Shown here one piece after another: positions 33,372-42,025 of a DNA stretch of 58,656 bases; position 1 is the stretch's first letter, and the number at the start of each line of letters is the position of its first letter. The notes beneath the pieces are model-generated. The model made no database searches, was not told where the DNA came from, and worked only from the letters and a program-made list of their open reading frames with translations. The position numbers and the translations under genes are program-made. Source of the DNA: Streptomyces lincolnensis (lineage in GTDB: Bacteria; Actinomycetota; Actinomycetes; Streptomycetales; Streptomycetaceae); assembly GCF_021173675.1 (NCBI RefSeq), contig NZ_JAIHON010000029.1, positions 1 through 58,656 on the forward strand. The letters run 5' to 3'.

Positions 33372-34737
33372 CCTCGGCCCCGGCGCCCCGCACGACCAGC
33401 TCCGGCACGTCGTCGACACGCCGGTAGACCCGCTCGGTGACCGTGGCCCGGTCGCCGACGAACAGTTCGAGGAGCGATCCGTCGACGAGGATCCGTACGG
33501 TGATGTCCTCCGCCTCCGGGACGGCTACGGTGACCGGCCCCCGCGCCCCGGTGCGGGGCCAGCCGTCGCGGTCCAGGGCGACCGTCCCGTCGTCCGGGTC
33601 CAGCCGGACCGTCAGCTGGGCGCCCGACGCCGAGCGCAGCAGGGAGACGGTCGTGGGGGAGCGGGCGGTGACGGTCAGGTCGTAGGCATCCGGCAGCGGT
33701 ACGCGGGCCCCGGGATCCGTGACGAACGGATCGGGGGCCCGCAACAGGCGCAGCTCGGGCGCCGGTGCGACGCGCAGGGAGCCGTCGGGGTGGGTGTCCA
33801 CGATCCGGGGCGCGGTGAGGACTCCCGCCCAGCCGGCCCGGTCCACCTCGGACTGCGCCCGGGCCTCCCAGGACCAGCCCCACAGCACGGCCCGGTCCGC
33901 CTCCTGGAGCACGGCGGGGGCGTAGAGGTCCCGGCCGTGGTCGAGGGGGCCGCCCGCGCGGGGAACGAAACGCAACTCCCCGTCTCCGTAAGGGAGCAGA
34001 CGGCCCGTCAAGTAGCCGGTGGAGCCCGGGTTTCCGTCCCACAGGGACACCACCAGCACCCACTCCCCACTCGCCGTCGCGAACAGCTGAGGGCACTCCC
34101 AGCCGGTCGCCCCGTCGCCGAACACCCGGGCCGCCACCGGGTCGTCGCCGTCCAGGAGGACCCCGGCGAACCGCCAGGCCGACAGGTCGTCGCAGTCGTA
34201 GAGCAGCACCGACGGCGTACCGTCGCCGTGGCCCGCGCCGACCAGCGCCCAGCGGTGGCCGGCGTGGTGGAAGACGAACGGGTCGCGGAACATCACCACG
34301 TCCAGTCCGGGCGGCGGGCCGGTCACCACCGGGGTGGGAAGCGGCTTCCAGTCGGTGAGCGTCTCGTCGTCCGGGACCGTCGCGCGGGCGAGGCAGATCG
34401 CGCCGAGACCGGTGTGGTGGCGGTCCACGCCGGTGTACACGGCGGTCGGCACACCGTCGTCGTCGACCACGCACCCCGACCAGCAGCCCGCCTCGTCCGG
34501 GCCGCCGGGTGTCGGGGTGAGCGCGACCGGGTGGTGCTCCCAGTGGGCGAGGTCGGGGCTGGAGACATGACCCCAGTGGACGTTCGCGTGCACGGGCGCT
34601 TCGGGGTTGTGCTGGTAGAAGAGGTGGTAGCGGCCCTGCCAACGGAAGGGACCGTTGGGGTCGTTGATCCAGTGGGCGGGCGGTCGGACCCGGAAACGCG
34701 GGGCGTCGGGGTCCGGGAGGCGAGCGGCGAGGCTCAA
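33334..34737 (-). CDS. Intracellular GH32 beta-fructosidase
   Basis: A 467-residue glycoside hydrolase that cleaves fructosyl bonds (sucrose, inulin or levan oligomers). GH32 landmarks are nucleophile Asp26 in WINDPNG, the RDP motif (151-153, FRDPFVF) and acid/base Glu214 in WECPQ. A C-terminal beta-sandwich follows with ITVRILVDGSLLELFV. There is no signal peptide, so it acts on imported oligosaccharides. It begins at TTG 34737, overlapping the TGA of the permease gene, with AGGAG 7 nt upstream; this is a clear, unusual TTG start. It ends inside the 3' end of the opposing lacI gene. Confidence 0.92.
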   Translation of the reverse strand: MSLAARLPDPDAPRFRVRPPAHWINDPNGPFRWQGRYHLFYQHNPEAPVHANVHWGHVSSPDLAHWEHHPVALTPTPGGPDEAGCWSGCVVDDDGVPTAVYTGVDRHHTGLGAICLARATVPDDETLTDWKPLPTPVVTGPPPGLDVVMFRDPFVFHHAGHRWALVGAGHGDGTPSVLLYDCDDLSAWRFAGVLLDGDDPVAARVFGDGATGWECPQLFATASGEWVLVVSLWDGNPGSTGYLTGRLLPYGDGELRFVPRAGGPLDHGRDLYAPAVLQEADRAVLWGWSWEARAQSEVDRAGWAGVLTAPRIVDTHPDGSLRVAPAPELRLLRAPDPFVTDPGARVPLPDAYDLTVTARSPTTVSLLRSASGAQLTVRLDPDDGTVALDRDGWPRTGARGPVTVAVPEAEDITVRILVDGSLLELFVGDRATVTERVYRRVDDVPELVVRGAGAEVTGWEQVPPTSE

Positions 34738-35606
34738 CGGTTGACTCCTGCGGAGGTGATGCCCTCACGCAGAGGGCGCTGGCCGACGAGGAACACGGCG
34801 ACGGCGGGGATCATGGAGAGCACGACACCCGCGAGGACCACCGAGATGGACCCGGTGCCCAGATTGCCCTGGAGGGAGACCAGGCCCAGCGGGAGCGTGT
34901 AGTTCTGCCCGGAGGTCTCCAGGATCAGCGGCCGGAAGAACTCGTTCCAGTGGTAGTTGAAGGCCAGGACACCGACGATCGCCAGGCCGGGCGTGGCCAG
35001 CGGGGCGTAGACGGACCGGAAGATCCGCCAGGGCCCGGCGCCGTCCAGCATCGCCGCCTCGCCCAGGTCCTTCGGCATGCCCAGGAAGTACTGGCGCATC
35101 AGGAAGGTGCCGAACGCGGTCGGGAACGCCGGGATGATCAGCCCGAGCAGGGTGTCGGTCAGGCTCATCGACTTCAGGACCAGGAACACCGGCACGATGG
35201 TGACCTGGAGCGGCACCATCATGGTGGCCAGGACCAGCCCGAACAGCGGCTTCTTGAAGCGGAATTCGAGGCGTGCGAAGGCGTATCCGGCCAGACCCGC
35301 CGTGATCATCTGGCCCACCGCGATCAGCGCGGTCACCAGCGTGGAGTTGAGGGCCAGCAGCCACACGTCGATCTGGTCGAAGACCCCGCGGTACGCGTCG
35401 ACGGTGGGGTCGGCCGGGATGATCCTCGGCGGCAGGTCGAAGGACTCGGCGGGGGTGCGCAGGGAGGTGGAGAGCGTCCAGATGACCGGTCCGAGGGTCA
35501 GCAGGGCGCACACGGTCAGTCCGGCTATCCGGGCCCAGGGGGCCAGGGAGTGCCGGGTGCGGCTCAAGGTCAGGGTCGCTTGGCTCAAGGGGCTCACCCG
35601 GCTCAC
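34734..35606 (-). CDS. Sugar ABC transporter permease (MalG type)
   Basis: A 290-residue membrane permease with six helices. The EAA loop that contacts the ATPase is EAAMLDGAGPWRIFRSVYAPLATPGLA. IIPADPTVDAYRGVFDQ is the typical MalG-like periplasmic lead-in. The GTG at 35606 overlaps the stop of the partner permease (GTGA), and its own stop overlaps the TTG of the GH32 gene. Third gene of the import operon. Confidence 0.93.
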   Translation of the reverse strand: MSRVSPLSQATLTLSRTRHSLAPWARIAGLTVCALLTLGPVIWTLSTSLRTPAESFDLPPRIIPADPTVDAYRGVFDQIDVWLLALNSTLVTALIAVGQMITAGLAGYAFARLEFRFKKPLFGLVLATMMVPLQVTIVPVFLVLKSMSLTDTLLGLIIPAFPTAFGTFLMRQYFLGMPKDLGEAAMLDGAGPWRIFRSVYAPLATPGLAIVGVLAFNYHWNEFFRPLILETSGQNYTLPLGLVSLQGNLGTGSISVVLAGVVLSMIPAVAVFLVGQRPLREGITSAGVNR

Positions 35607-36550
35607 TGGTAGTGGACGAAACGCCGGCTGAGCCGGAACTGCAGGGCGGTGACCGCCATGATCAGCACGAAGAGCAGCACACCCACCGCGGACGCCTCAC
35701 CGAAGCGGAGCTGCTCGAACGCGGACTCGTAGATGACCATCACGACCGTGCGGGTGGCGTCCCCGGGACCGCCGTTGGTCAGCACGTACGGCTGCTCGAA
35801 GACCTGGAGCGCGTTGATGATGCCGACCACCGAGGCGACCAGCAGCGTGGGCGACAGCAGGGGCAGCGTGACGTTCAGGTGCTTGCGCAGACCGGTCGCG
35901 CCGTCGAGGGCGGCGGCCTCGTGGATCTCCTTGGGGATGTTGTTCAGGCCGCCGACGAAGAGCAGGAACGAGAAGCCGAACTGCTGCCAGACGTAGACCA
36001 GGACGACCGCGGCCATCGCCGAGTTCTCCGAGGTCAGCCAGGGCACGGGCGCGATCCCGATCAGCCCGAGCAGCCAGTTCACGACTCCGAAGTCCTGGTT
36101 GAAGAGGTACTTCATCACCACCGAGATCGACGCGGCCGACAGCACCAGCGGGAAGAAGAACGCCGAACGGAACACCGAACGCAGCCAGGTGGGCATCCGG
36201 CCGTTCACGGCCAGGGCGAGGGTGAGCGCGATCAGTAGCTGGAGCGCCACCGCGAACACCATGAAGACCAGGGTGTTGCGGAAGGACACCAGCACGGTGG
36301 AATCGGTGAACATCTCACGGTAGTTGGCCGTCCCCGCGAAGGACGGGGAGTCGATCACGTTCCAGTGGAACAGGCTCAGCACCACCGAGCCGACGATCGG
36401 CACGACCGTGAAGACGACGATGCCGACGATCGTCGGCGCCAGGAACAGGGCGGCCAGTAGACGGGTGCCGCGTTCACGCGCGGAGGGGCGCGGGGCGGTC
36501 ACGGCAGGGGCCGGTGGCCTCGGCGGCGCCTGGATCTGGGTGTCGGTCAT
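35603..36550 (-). CDS. Sugar ABC transporter permease (MalF type)
   Basis: A 315-residue membrane permease with six helices after a Pro-rich cytoplasmic N-terminus. The EAA loop is EIHEAAALDGATGLRKHLNVTLPLLSPTLL, and TNGGPGDATRTVVMVIYESAF is the usual MalF-like C-terminal loop. ATG 36550 overlaps the solute-binding protein stop (ATGA). No ATP-binding gene is present in the operon; in Streptomyces many such importers share the ATPase MsiK. Confidence 0.93.
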   Translation of the reverse strand: MTDTQIQAPPRPPAPAVTAPRPSARERGTRLLAALFLAPTIVGIVVFTVVPIVGSVVLSLFHWNVIDSPSFAGTANYREMFTDSTVLVSFRNTLVFMVFAVALQLLIALTLALAVNGRMPTWLRSVFRSAFFFPLVLSAASISVVMKYLFNQDFGVVNWLLGLIGIAPVPWLTSENSAMAAVVLVYVWQQFGFSFLLFVGGLNNIPKEIHEAAALDGATGLRKHLNVTLPLLSPTLLVASVVGIINALQVFEQPYVLTNGGPGDATRTVVMVIYESAFEQLRFGEASAVGVLLFVLIMAVTALQFRLSRRFVHYQ

Positions 36551-37956
36551 ATCTCACGCTCCATGGCCTTCTCCAGGTCGCGCTGCATCCGGCGCAGCGC
36601 GGGACGCACCGAGCGCGGGGAGGACAGGGCGGTGCCGGTGTGCTTGAGCAGCACCTGTTCGACCTCGGCGACCTGGGGCGGCGCGGGGATCGGCCCGGTG
36701 TCGGGGAACTTGTCGAGGGTGTCGTAGAAGACCGGCCAGTGCTTCGGGCCGGTCTCGCGGTAGCGGTCGGCGGTGAGCATCGAACGGCGGGCCGGGGTGG
36801 TCTGGTTGGTCTCGAACAGCCGCATCAGGGTGTCCCTGCGGGCGGCGTACTTGATGAACTCCCAGGCCTCCTCCTGCCGCTTGGACGTGCGCAGCAGGGC
36901 GTAGCCGGCCGCGCCGAACTGCATGCGCTGGGTGCGCCAGCGCGGGAAGTACTGGGTGTCGAAGCCGTCGGGCCGCATGCCGGCCAGGTTCAGGCCGCCC
37001 GCCCAGAAGCCGCCCGCGGGGGTGACGCCGACCCGGCCGGTGGAGAACACGCCGATGAGGTTCTGGCCGTTGCCGCCCTCGGGGCGGGTGCACAGGTCCT
37101 CCCGGATGAGGGAGGCGAGATAGTCGTAGACCTCCTCCACACGGTCGTGGGTGGCCTGCGGGGTGGTCCAGCGGTAGCCGCCGCCGCGTCCGGCGCGCTG
37201 GGCGGCCGGGTAGAAGGAGTCCCACAGCCAGGACCCGCCCGGCGCCTTGGACTCGGCCAGCAAGTTGGTGTCGTTGGCGAACAGCCAGGGGACCACGCCG
37301 CCCCACAGCCGGTTGGTCCAGAAGTACGGCGTGAACTGCGAGCCGCTCGCCTTCTTCATGTCCCGCAGCAGGGCGGTGAAGTCGTCCCGGGTCCAGTCGG
37401 CGGCGGGGAAGTCCGCGCCCGCCCGTTTCAGCACCTGGTTGTTGAGGTAGATGTCGGCCGCGTTGAACTCGACCGGCAGCTGGTAGAGGCTCCCCTCGTA
37501 CATCATCGACTCCACCAGCGAGGGGTGGACGTCCGCGAAGTACTCGCGCAGCTCCTCCGCGTCCCGCCGGACCCAGTGGTCGAGGGCGACGCCGAGGCGC
37601 TGCGCGAAGAGCTGGACGCCCTCGGTGGCGACGTAGACGAGGTCGGGAGCGGTGCCCGCCGCGATCTGGGTGAGGATCTTGGCGAAGAAGTCCGACCAGT
37701 CGACGGCCTGGACGGCGTTGACGCGCAGCTTGATGTCGGGGTGGACCTTCTTGAAGCCCTCGGTGAGCGTGCGGACCGCCTCCGGGCCGTAGGCGGGGCC
37801 GAGTGTGGCGACGACGAGGGAGCCGTCGTCGCGGCCGGGGATGTCGGCTCCGGTGAGCCGGTCCCAACTGGCGGCGGTGCCGGCCAGGGCGGCGGCTCCC
37901 GCGCCGTAGGCGCCGTACCGCAACAGGGTGCGGCGGGAGAGATGCGGGTCGGTCAT
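36547..37956 (-). CDS. Extracellular sugar-binding protein, probably Tat-exported
   Basis: A 469-residue family 1 solute-binding protein, first gene of the import operon. The N-terminus has a twin-arginine motif SRRTLLRYG (Arg8-Arg9) and a hydrophobic stretch AYGAGAAALAGTAA but no lipobox cysteine, so export by Tat as a soluble or N-terminally anchored protein is likely. The body has TLTEGFKKVHPDIKLRV, PDLVYVATEG and YALLRTSKRQEEAWEFIKYAA, as in fructooligosaccharide or other oligosaccharide binders. ATG 37956 has a weak ribosome site. A LacI-type operator begins 10 bp upstream. Confidence 0.9.
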   Translation of the reverse strand: MTDPHLSRRTLLRYGAYGAGAAALAGTAASWDRLTGADIPGRDDGSLVVATLGPAYGPEAVRTLTEGFKKVHPDIKLRVNAVQAVDWSDFFAKILTQIAAGTAPDLVYVATEGVQLFAQRLGVALDHWVRRDAEELREYFADVHPSLVESMMYEGSLYQLPVEFNAADIYLNNQVLKRAGADFPAADWTRDDFTALLRDMKKASGSQFTPYFWTNRLWGGVVPWLFANDTNLLAESKAPGGSWLWDSFYPAAQRAGRGGGYRWTTPQATHDRVEEVYDYLASLIREDLCTRPEGGNGQNLIGVFSTGRVGVTPAGGFWAGGLNLAGMRPDGFDTQYFPRWRTQRMQFGAAGYALLRTSKRQEEAWEFIKYAARRDTLMRLFETNQTTPARRSMLTADRYRETGPKHWPVFYDTLDKFPDTGPIPAPPQVAEVEQVLLKHTGTALSSPRSVRPALRRMQRDLEKAMEREI

Positions 37957-37965
37957 CCAGAGTGC

Positions 37966-37979
37966 CTAACTCGTGTTAG
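37966..37979. promoter_or_regulatory. LacI-type operator 1
   Basis: CTAAC-TCGT-GTTAG, perfect 5-bp arms and a CG centre, 10 bp before the solute-binding protein ATG. It shares CCTAACTCGT with operator 2 read on the other strand. The likely binder is the LacI protein encoded at 32307. Confidence 0.7.
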
Positions 37980-38047
37980 CTCGGGTTGATGCCCCAGATG
38001 ATGGGAACGGTGCCATGGCCGTGTCAAGAGCCTTGCACCCCTTGACC

Positions 38048-38061
38048 TTTAACGAGTTAGG
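38048..38061. promoter_or_regulatory. LacI-type operator 2
   Basis: TTTAACGAGTTAGG, containing TAAC-GA-GTTA. On the minus strand it reads CCTAACTCGTTAAA, matching the first ten bases of operator 1 extended by one. It sits between operator 1 and the secreted GH32 gene, so the pair can control both directions. Confidence 0.6.
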
Positions 38062-38192
38062 TCGCACAGTTCCGTCGCGGGCCGCCCGGTCCGGGACGGG
38101 ACGACTCCGGTTCAGGGCGGGCCCGTTCCGATCCGGTCCGGATCTTCACGAGCCGCAGTCCCGACGATGACGTCGGGGGAAGGAGCCGCCCT

Positions 38193-39764
38193 GTGCGTGG
38201 CACATTCGGCATGCCCGGAATATCCAGGAGGTCGCTGTTCGTCGCCTCGGCCGCGGGAGCGGCCGGCGCCCTGCTGCCCACCGGTACGAGACCGGCGTCG
38301 GCCGCCTCGGCGACGGCCGCGGCCTGCGCCGGGAGCTACCGCGCCGAGTACCACTTCACGGTCCCCGACCAGTGGATGAACGACCCGCAGCGGCCGGTGT
38401 GGATCGACGGCGAGTATCACTACTACTACCTCTACAACCCCGACTACTCGACGGGCGGCACGACCGCCGGCACGGCCTGGCGACTGGCCACCAGCACCGA
38501 CCTGGTCTCCTTCACCGACCGCGGGATCGCCGTACCGAAGAACACCACCCCCAACGGCGACGTCTGGTCAGGCTCGGCGGTGGTCGACACCGAGAACACC
38601 GCGGGCTTCGGCGCGGGCGCGGTGATCGTCCTCGCCACCATGGCGCCCGACGACATCACCCAGGCCCAGTACCTGTACTTCTCCACCGACGGCGGCCGTA
38701 CGTTCACCCCCCACGGCACCGATCCGGTCCTGCCCAACCCCGGCGTCCGGGACTTCCGCGACCCCAAGGTCGTCCGGGACGAGGAACGCGGGCGCTGGGT
38801 GATGACCCTCGCCGAGAACGACAAGGTGGGCTTCTACCACTCCGCCGACCTGAAGTCCTGGACGTACGTGGGCGGCTTCATCAAGGGCGGCATCGGCGTG
38901 CTGGAGTGCCCGGACCTGTTCCGTCTCCGGGCCGCGGACGGCACCTGGAAGTGGGTGCTCGGCGTGAGCGCCAACGGCAAGGGCTCCGGGCTGCCGAGCA
39001 CGTACGCCTACTGGACGGGATCCTTCGACGGCACCACGTTCACGCCGGACCTGAGCGATCCGCAGTGGCTGGACCACGGCTGGGACTGGTACGCGGCCGT
39101 CACCTTCGACAAGCGGGACACCGGCGGCGCGCTCGACCCCGCCGCGCGGTACGCGATCGGCTGGATGAACCACTGGGACTACGCCACCACCACCCCCACC
39201 ATGGAGTGCGACGGCTTCAACGGCACCGATTCGATCGTCCGCGAGATCACGCTGAAGCGGGCGGCGGACGGCACGTACCACCTCGCCTCCCGGCCGGTCG
39301 CCGGTCTCGACGCCCATGTCTCCCGCACGGTCGACCTCGGCGACCTGGAGGTCGACGGCTCGCTGCTCCTCGACTACAAGGGCACCGCGTACGAGCTGTC
39401 CACCGACATCACGTGGGAGCAACTGACCGGCGCGGGGCTCCAGTTGCGGCGCTCCCCGGACGGCGGACGCCACATCGACGCCGGCGTCTACGGCGACTAC
39501 GCCTTCGTCAACCGCGGATACACGGTGAGCCCCGACAGCAGCGGCCGGTGGCAGGAGAGCCGGAGCCCCTTCGACAGGTCCGCGGGTACGGTGCGGCTGC
39601 GCATCCTGATCGACCGCACGTCCGTCGAGATGTTCGTCGACGACGGCCGGTACGTGCACACGACCGAGGTCTTCCCCGATCCGGCCGACACCGGGCTCGC
39701 GCTGTTCACGATCGACGGCCCGGCGGTGTTCCGGAACACGGTGATCCGGGAGTTCACGGTCTGA
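38193..39764 (+). CDS. Secreted GH32 levanase/inulinase-like enzyme
   Basis: A 523-residue extracellular fructan hydrolase. A Tat signal (SRRSLFVASAAGAAGALL, Arg12-Arg13) leads to cleavage near SAA|SAT. GH32 residues are Asp64 in WMNDPQRP, RDP at 189-191 (FRDPKV) and Glu238 in LECPD; the C-terminal sandwich has RLRILIDRTSVEMFVDDG. The nucleophile motif has Gln-Arg in place of the usual Asn-Gly, as in some exo-acting levanases and inulinases. The GTG follows GGAAGGAG. It is divergent from the importer operon and shares the two LacI-type operators, so the pathway runs from outside digestion through import to inside hydrolysis. Confidence 0.92.
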   Translation: MRGTFGMPGISRRSLFVASAAGAAGALLPTGTRPASAASATAAACAGSYRAEYHFTVPDQWMNDPQRPVWIDGEYHYYYLYNPDYSTGGTTAGTAWRLATSTDLVSFTDRGIAVPKNTTPNGDVWSGSAVVDTENTAGFGAGAVIVLATMAPDDITQAQYLYFSTDGGRTFTPHGTDPVLPNPGVRDFRDPKVVRDEERGRWVMTLAENDKVGFYHSADLKSWTYVGGFIKGGIGVLECPDLFRLRAADGTWKWVLGVSANGKGSGLPSTYAYWTGSFDGTTFTPDLSDPQWLDHGWDWYAAVTFDKRDTGGALDPAARYAIGWMNHWDYATTTPTMECDGFNGTDSIVREITLKRAADGTYHLASRPVAGLDAHVSRTVDLGDLEVDGSLLLDYKGTAYELSTDITWEQLTGAGLQLRRSPDGGRHIDAGVYGDYAFVNRGYTVSPDSSGRWQESRSPFDRSAGTVRLRILIDRTSVEMFVDDGRYVHTTEVFPDPADTGLALFTIDGPAVFRNTVIREFTV

Positions 39765-39910
39765 GGACCCGCCGGGCACCGGTGCCCGGGTCCTTGTCCG
39801 TACCCATGCCCTTGCCCAGGCCCTGTCGCCATGCCCGCCGCACCCTGTCACGATCTTCGGGGAACCGGCTCGGACCGGAGCCGACGCGGACGACGACCGA
39901 CGGAGCGGGC

Positions 39911-40897
39911 ATGGCGATGGGCAGGGGCACGGACAGGGACGCGGCGAACGGGACGCGACGGGCGCCGGGGATCGAGGTGAAGCCGGTCGCCGGGCACATC
40001 GGCGCCGAGATCACCGGTGTCGACCTGGCGGGCGAGCTCGACGACACCGTGGTGGCCGCGATCCGGGCCGCGCTGCTGCGCTGGAAGGTGGTCTTCTTCC
40101 GGGAGCAGCGGCTCGACCACGCCGGGCACGTGACGTTCGCCCGCCGGTTCGGCGACCCGGTGGTGCTGCGCAAGCGGGGCAGCGCCTCGCCGCCGGACGT
40201 CCCCGAGATCGAGACGACCGCCGACCGGCTCGAACTGGGAGGGAAGTTCGGCATGGAGCACGACGAGTGGCTACGACGCAGGCGGCACACCCTGCTGCGC
40301 GGCTGGCACTGCGACCACGGCGCCCGCGTCGACCCGCCGGCCGCGACGATCCTGCGCGCCGAGACCGTCCCGCCCTACGGCGGCGACACCACCTGGTCCA
40401 ACCTGGCCGCGGCCTACGCCGGACTCTCCGCCCCGGTGCGGCTGTTCGTGGACGGACTGCGCGCCGAGCACCGCCTGGGCGTCGGCTACCAGCCACGGCA
40501 CGGCGACGACGCCTACGTCCGGCATCTGCTGGACCACCAGGTCGCCTCCCTGCACCCGCTGGTGCGGGTCCACCCGGAGTCGGGGGAGCGGATCCTGTAC
40601 GTCAACGGCTACTACGTCGAGCAGATCGCCGACCTCTCCCGGGCCGAGAGCGCCGCGATCCTGGAGATGCTGCTCGCCGAGGCCACCCGGCCCGAGTACA
40701 CGGTCCGCTTCCGCTGGGAGCCGGGCAGCGTGGCCTTCTGGGACAACCGGGCCACCATCCACCTGGCGCCGAGCGACAACACCCACCTCGACTTCCCCCG
40801 GACCATGCACCGGGTGATGCTCACCGGTGAGGTCCCGGTCGGCGTGGACGGCAAGCCGTCGGAGCCGATCGTCGGGACCGAGGTGGGCCGCTGGTGA
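39911..40897 (+). CDS. TauD/TfdA-family Fe(II)/2-oxoglutarate dioxygenase
   Basis: A 328-residue dioxygenase. Iron ligands are His133 and Asp135 (WHCDH) and His284 (WDNRATIHLAPSD), and Arg301 (TMHRVML) should bind 2-oxoglutarate, by analogy to TauD spacing. The usual WHTD is WHCDH here. TauD relatives release sulfite from taurine or alkyl sulfates/sulfonates. It faces a luciferase-like monooxygenase gene tail-to-tail with only 3 bp between stops, a pairing seen in sulfonate-use loci. ATG 39911 has GGAGCGGG upstream. Confidence 0.9.
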   Translation: MAMGRGTDRDAANGTRRAPGIEVKPVAGHIGAEITGVDLAGELDDTVVAAIRAALLRWKVVFFREQRLDHAGHVTFARRFGDPVVLRKRGSASPPDVPEIETTADRLELGGKFGMEHDEWLRRRRHTLLRGWHCDHGARVDPPAATILRAETVPPYGGDTTWSNLAAAYAGLSAPVRLFVDGLRAEHRLGVGYQPRHGDDAYVRHLLDHQVASLHPLVRVHPESGERILYVNGYYVEQIADLSRAESAAILEMLLAEATRPEYTVRFRWEPGSVAFWDNRATIHLAPSDNTHLDFPRTMHRVMLTGEVPVGVDGKPSEPIVGTEVGRW

Positions 40898-40900
40898 CGC

Positions 40901-41929
40901 TCAGGCGGCCGGGCGCCAGCCCAGGGCGGGCCCGAGGCGGGTCGCCATGTCGGTCAGGATCTGGACGTAGTCCTCGTGGCCGAAGGTGAACGGCAGCGCG
41001 AAGGCCACCTCGTCGATCTCGCGGAACGCCGAGTGCGCGTGCAGCCGTTCGGCGATCTGCTCCGACGTGCCGACGATGTCCGGGGCGAACATCAGACGGG
41101 CCGGGCCCTGCGGCGACTCGGTACGAGGGGTGCGCTGCGCCGCGTACTCCTCGTACCTCGCGCGCTGTTCGGGCGAGGCGGAGTCCGTCGGGATGACGAC
41201 CAGGCCCTGCGAGACGCGGGCGTCCTCGCCGTCGGGGTGCGCGGCGCGGAAGGCGCGGATGTGCGACAGCTGGATCTCCGCGAAGTCGTACGGCCCCTGC
41301 GCGGCCTCCGCCTTGACGACGCTGCTGGTCAGGAAGTTCATGCCGTGCTCACCGGCCCAGCGCGCCGAGCCGAGGCTGCCACCGCCGTACCAGAGGCGCC
41401 GGCCCAGACCGGGGGAGTGCGGCTGCACCCGGTCGGAGAACACCTCGAAGCCCTCGACACCGCTGAAGTCGGTCGCCGGCTTGCCCCGCACCAGGTCCAG
41501 CAGGCGCCGCACCCGCTCGTAGGAGAAGTCCTCCACGTCGGCGGTGTCCGGGTACAGCGCGCCCTTGACCTGGTCGTAGTGCATCGGCGGGCCCACGCTC
41601 ACCCCGGGGTTGACGCGGCCGCCGGACAGCAGGTCGACCGTCGCCAGGTCCTCGGCCAGCCGCAGCGGGTTCTCCCAGCCGAGCGGGATGACCGCGGTGC
41701 CCAACTCGATACGGCTGGTGCGCTGCGAGGCCGCCGCCATCACCGCGACCGGGGACGAGATGCCGTACTGGAGATGGCGGTGACGCAGCCACGCGCTGTC
41801 GAAGCCCAGACGCTCGCCCAGCTCGATGATCTCCAGCGTGGACTCGTGTCCCCGGCGGGGGTCCGCCTCGTCGAACAGGCCGATGGTCAGGAAGCCCAGT
41901 TTGCGCAGGGGGCGGGGGGTCGGGGGCAC
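40901..41929 (-). CDS. LLM-class flavin-dependent monooxygenase
   Basis: A 342-residue luciferase-like oxidoreductase that uses reduced flavin. Features: LGFLTIGLFDEADPRRGHESTLEII near the start, WLRHRHLQYGISSPVAVMAAASQRTSRIELGTAVIPLGWENPLRLAEDLATVDLLSGGRV, and GPARLMFAPDIVGTSEQIAERL near the C-terminus. The HRHLQYGISSP region distinguishes this subgroup. The GTG follows GGAGGAG. A perfect CTTGA-N4-TCAAG palindrome lies just upstream. It may act with the facing TauD-type enzyme on an organosulfur compound; that is inference. Confidence 0.9.
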   Translation of the reverse strand: MPPTPRPLRKLGFLTIGLFDEADPRRGHESTLEIIELGERLGFDSAWLRHRHLQYGISSPVAVMAAASQRTSRIELGTAVIPLGWENPLRLAEDLATVDLLSGGRVNPGVSVGPPMHYDQVKGALYPDTADVEDFSYERVRRLLDLVRGKPATDFSGVEGFEVFSDRVQPHSPGLGRRLWYGGGSLGSARWAGEHGMNFLTSSVVKAEAAQGPYDFAEIQLSHIRAFRAAHPDGEDARVSQGLVVIPTDSASPEQRARYEEYAAQRTPRTESPQGPARLMFAPDIVGTSEQIAERLHAHSAFREIDEVAFALPFTFGHEDYVQILTDMATRLGPALGWRPAA

Positions 41930-41946
41930 GGGCTCCTCCGTGGTTG

Positions 41947-41960
41947 CTTGACGAATCAAG
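41947..41960. promoter_or_regulatory. Palindromic operator candidate before the LLM gene
   Basis: CTTGA-CGAA-TCAAG, perfect 5-bp arms, 18 bp upstream of the GTG. Spacing puts it near the transcription start or -10. The binding protein is unknown. Confidence 0.5.
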
Positions 41961-42025
41961 TAGTACGGCAGTGCCAACCGGGTCGGCGTGGGAAGTGTTC
42001 CCGTCCTGGTCAAGATCAGGTCGGT

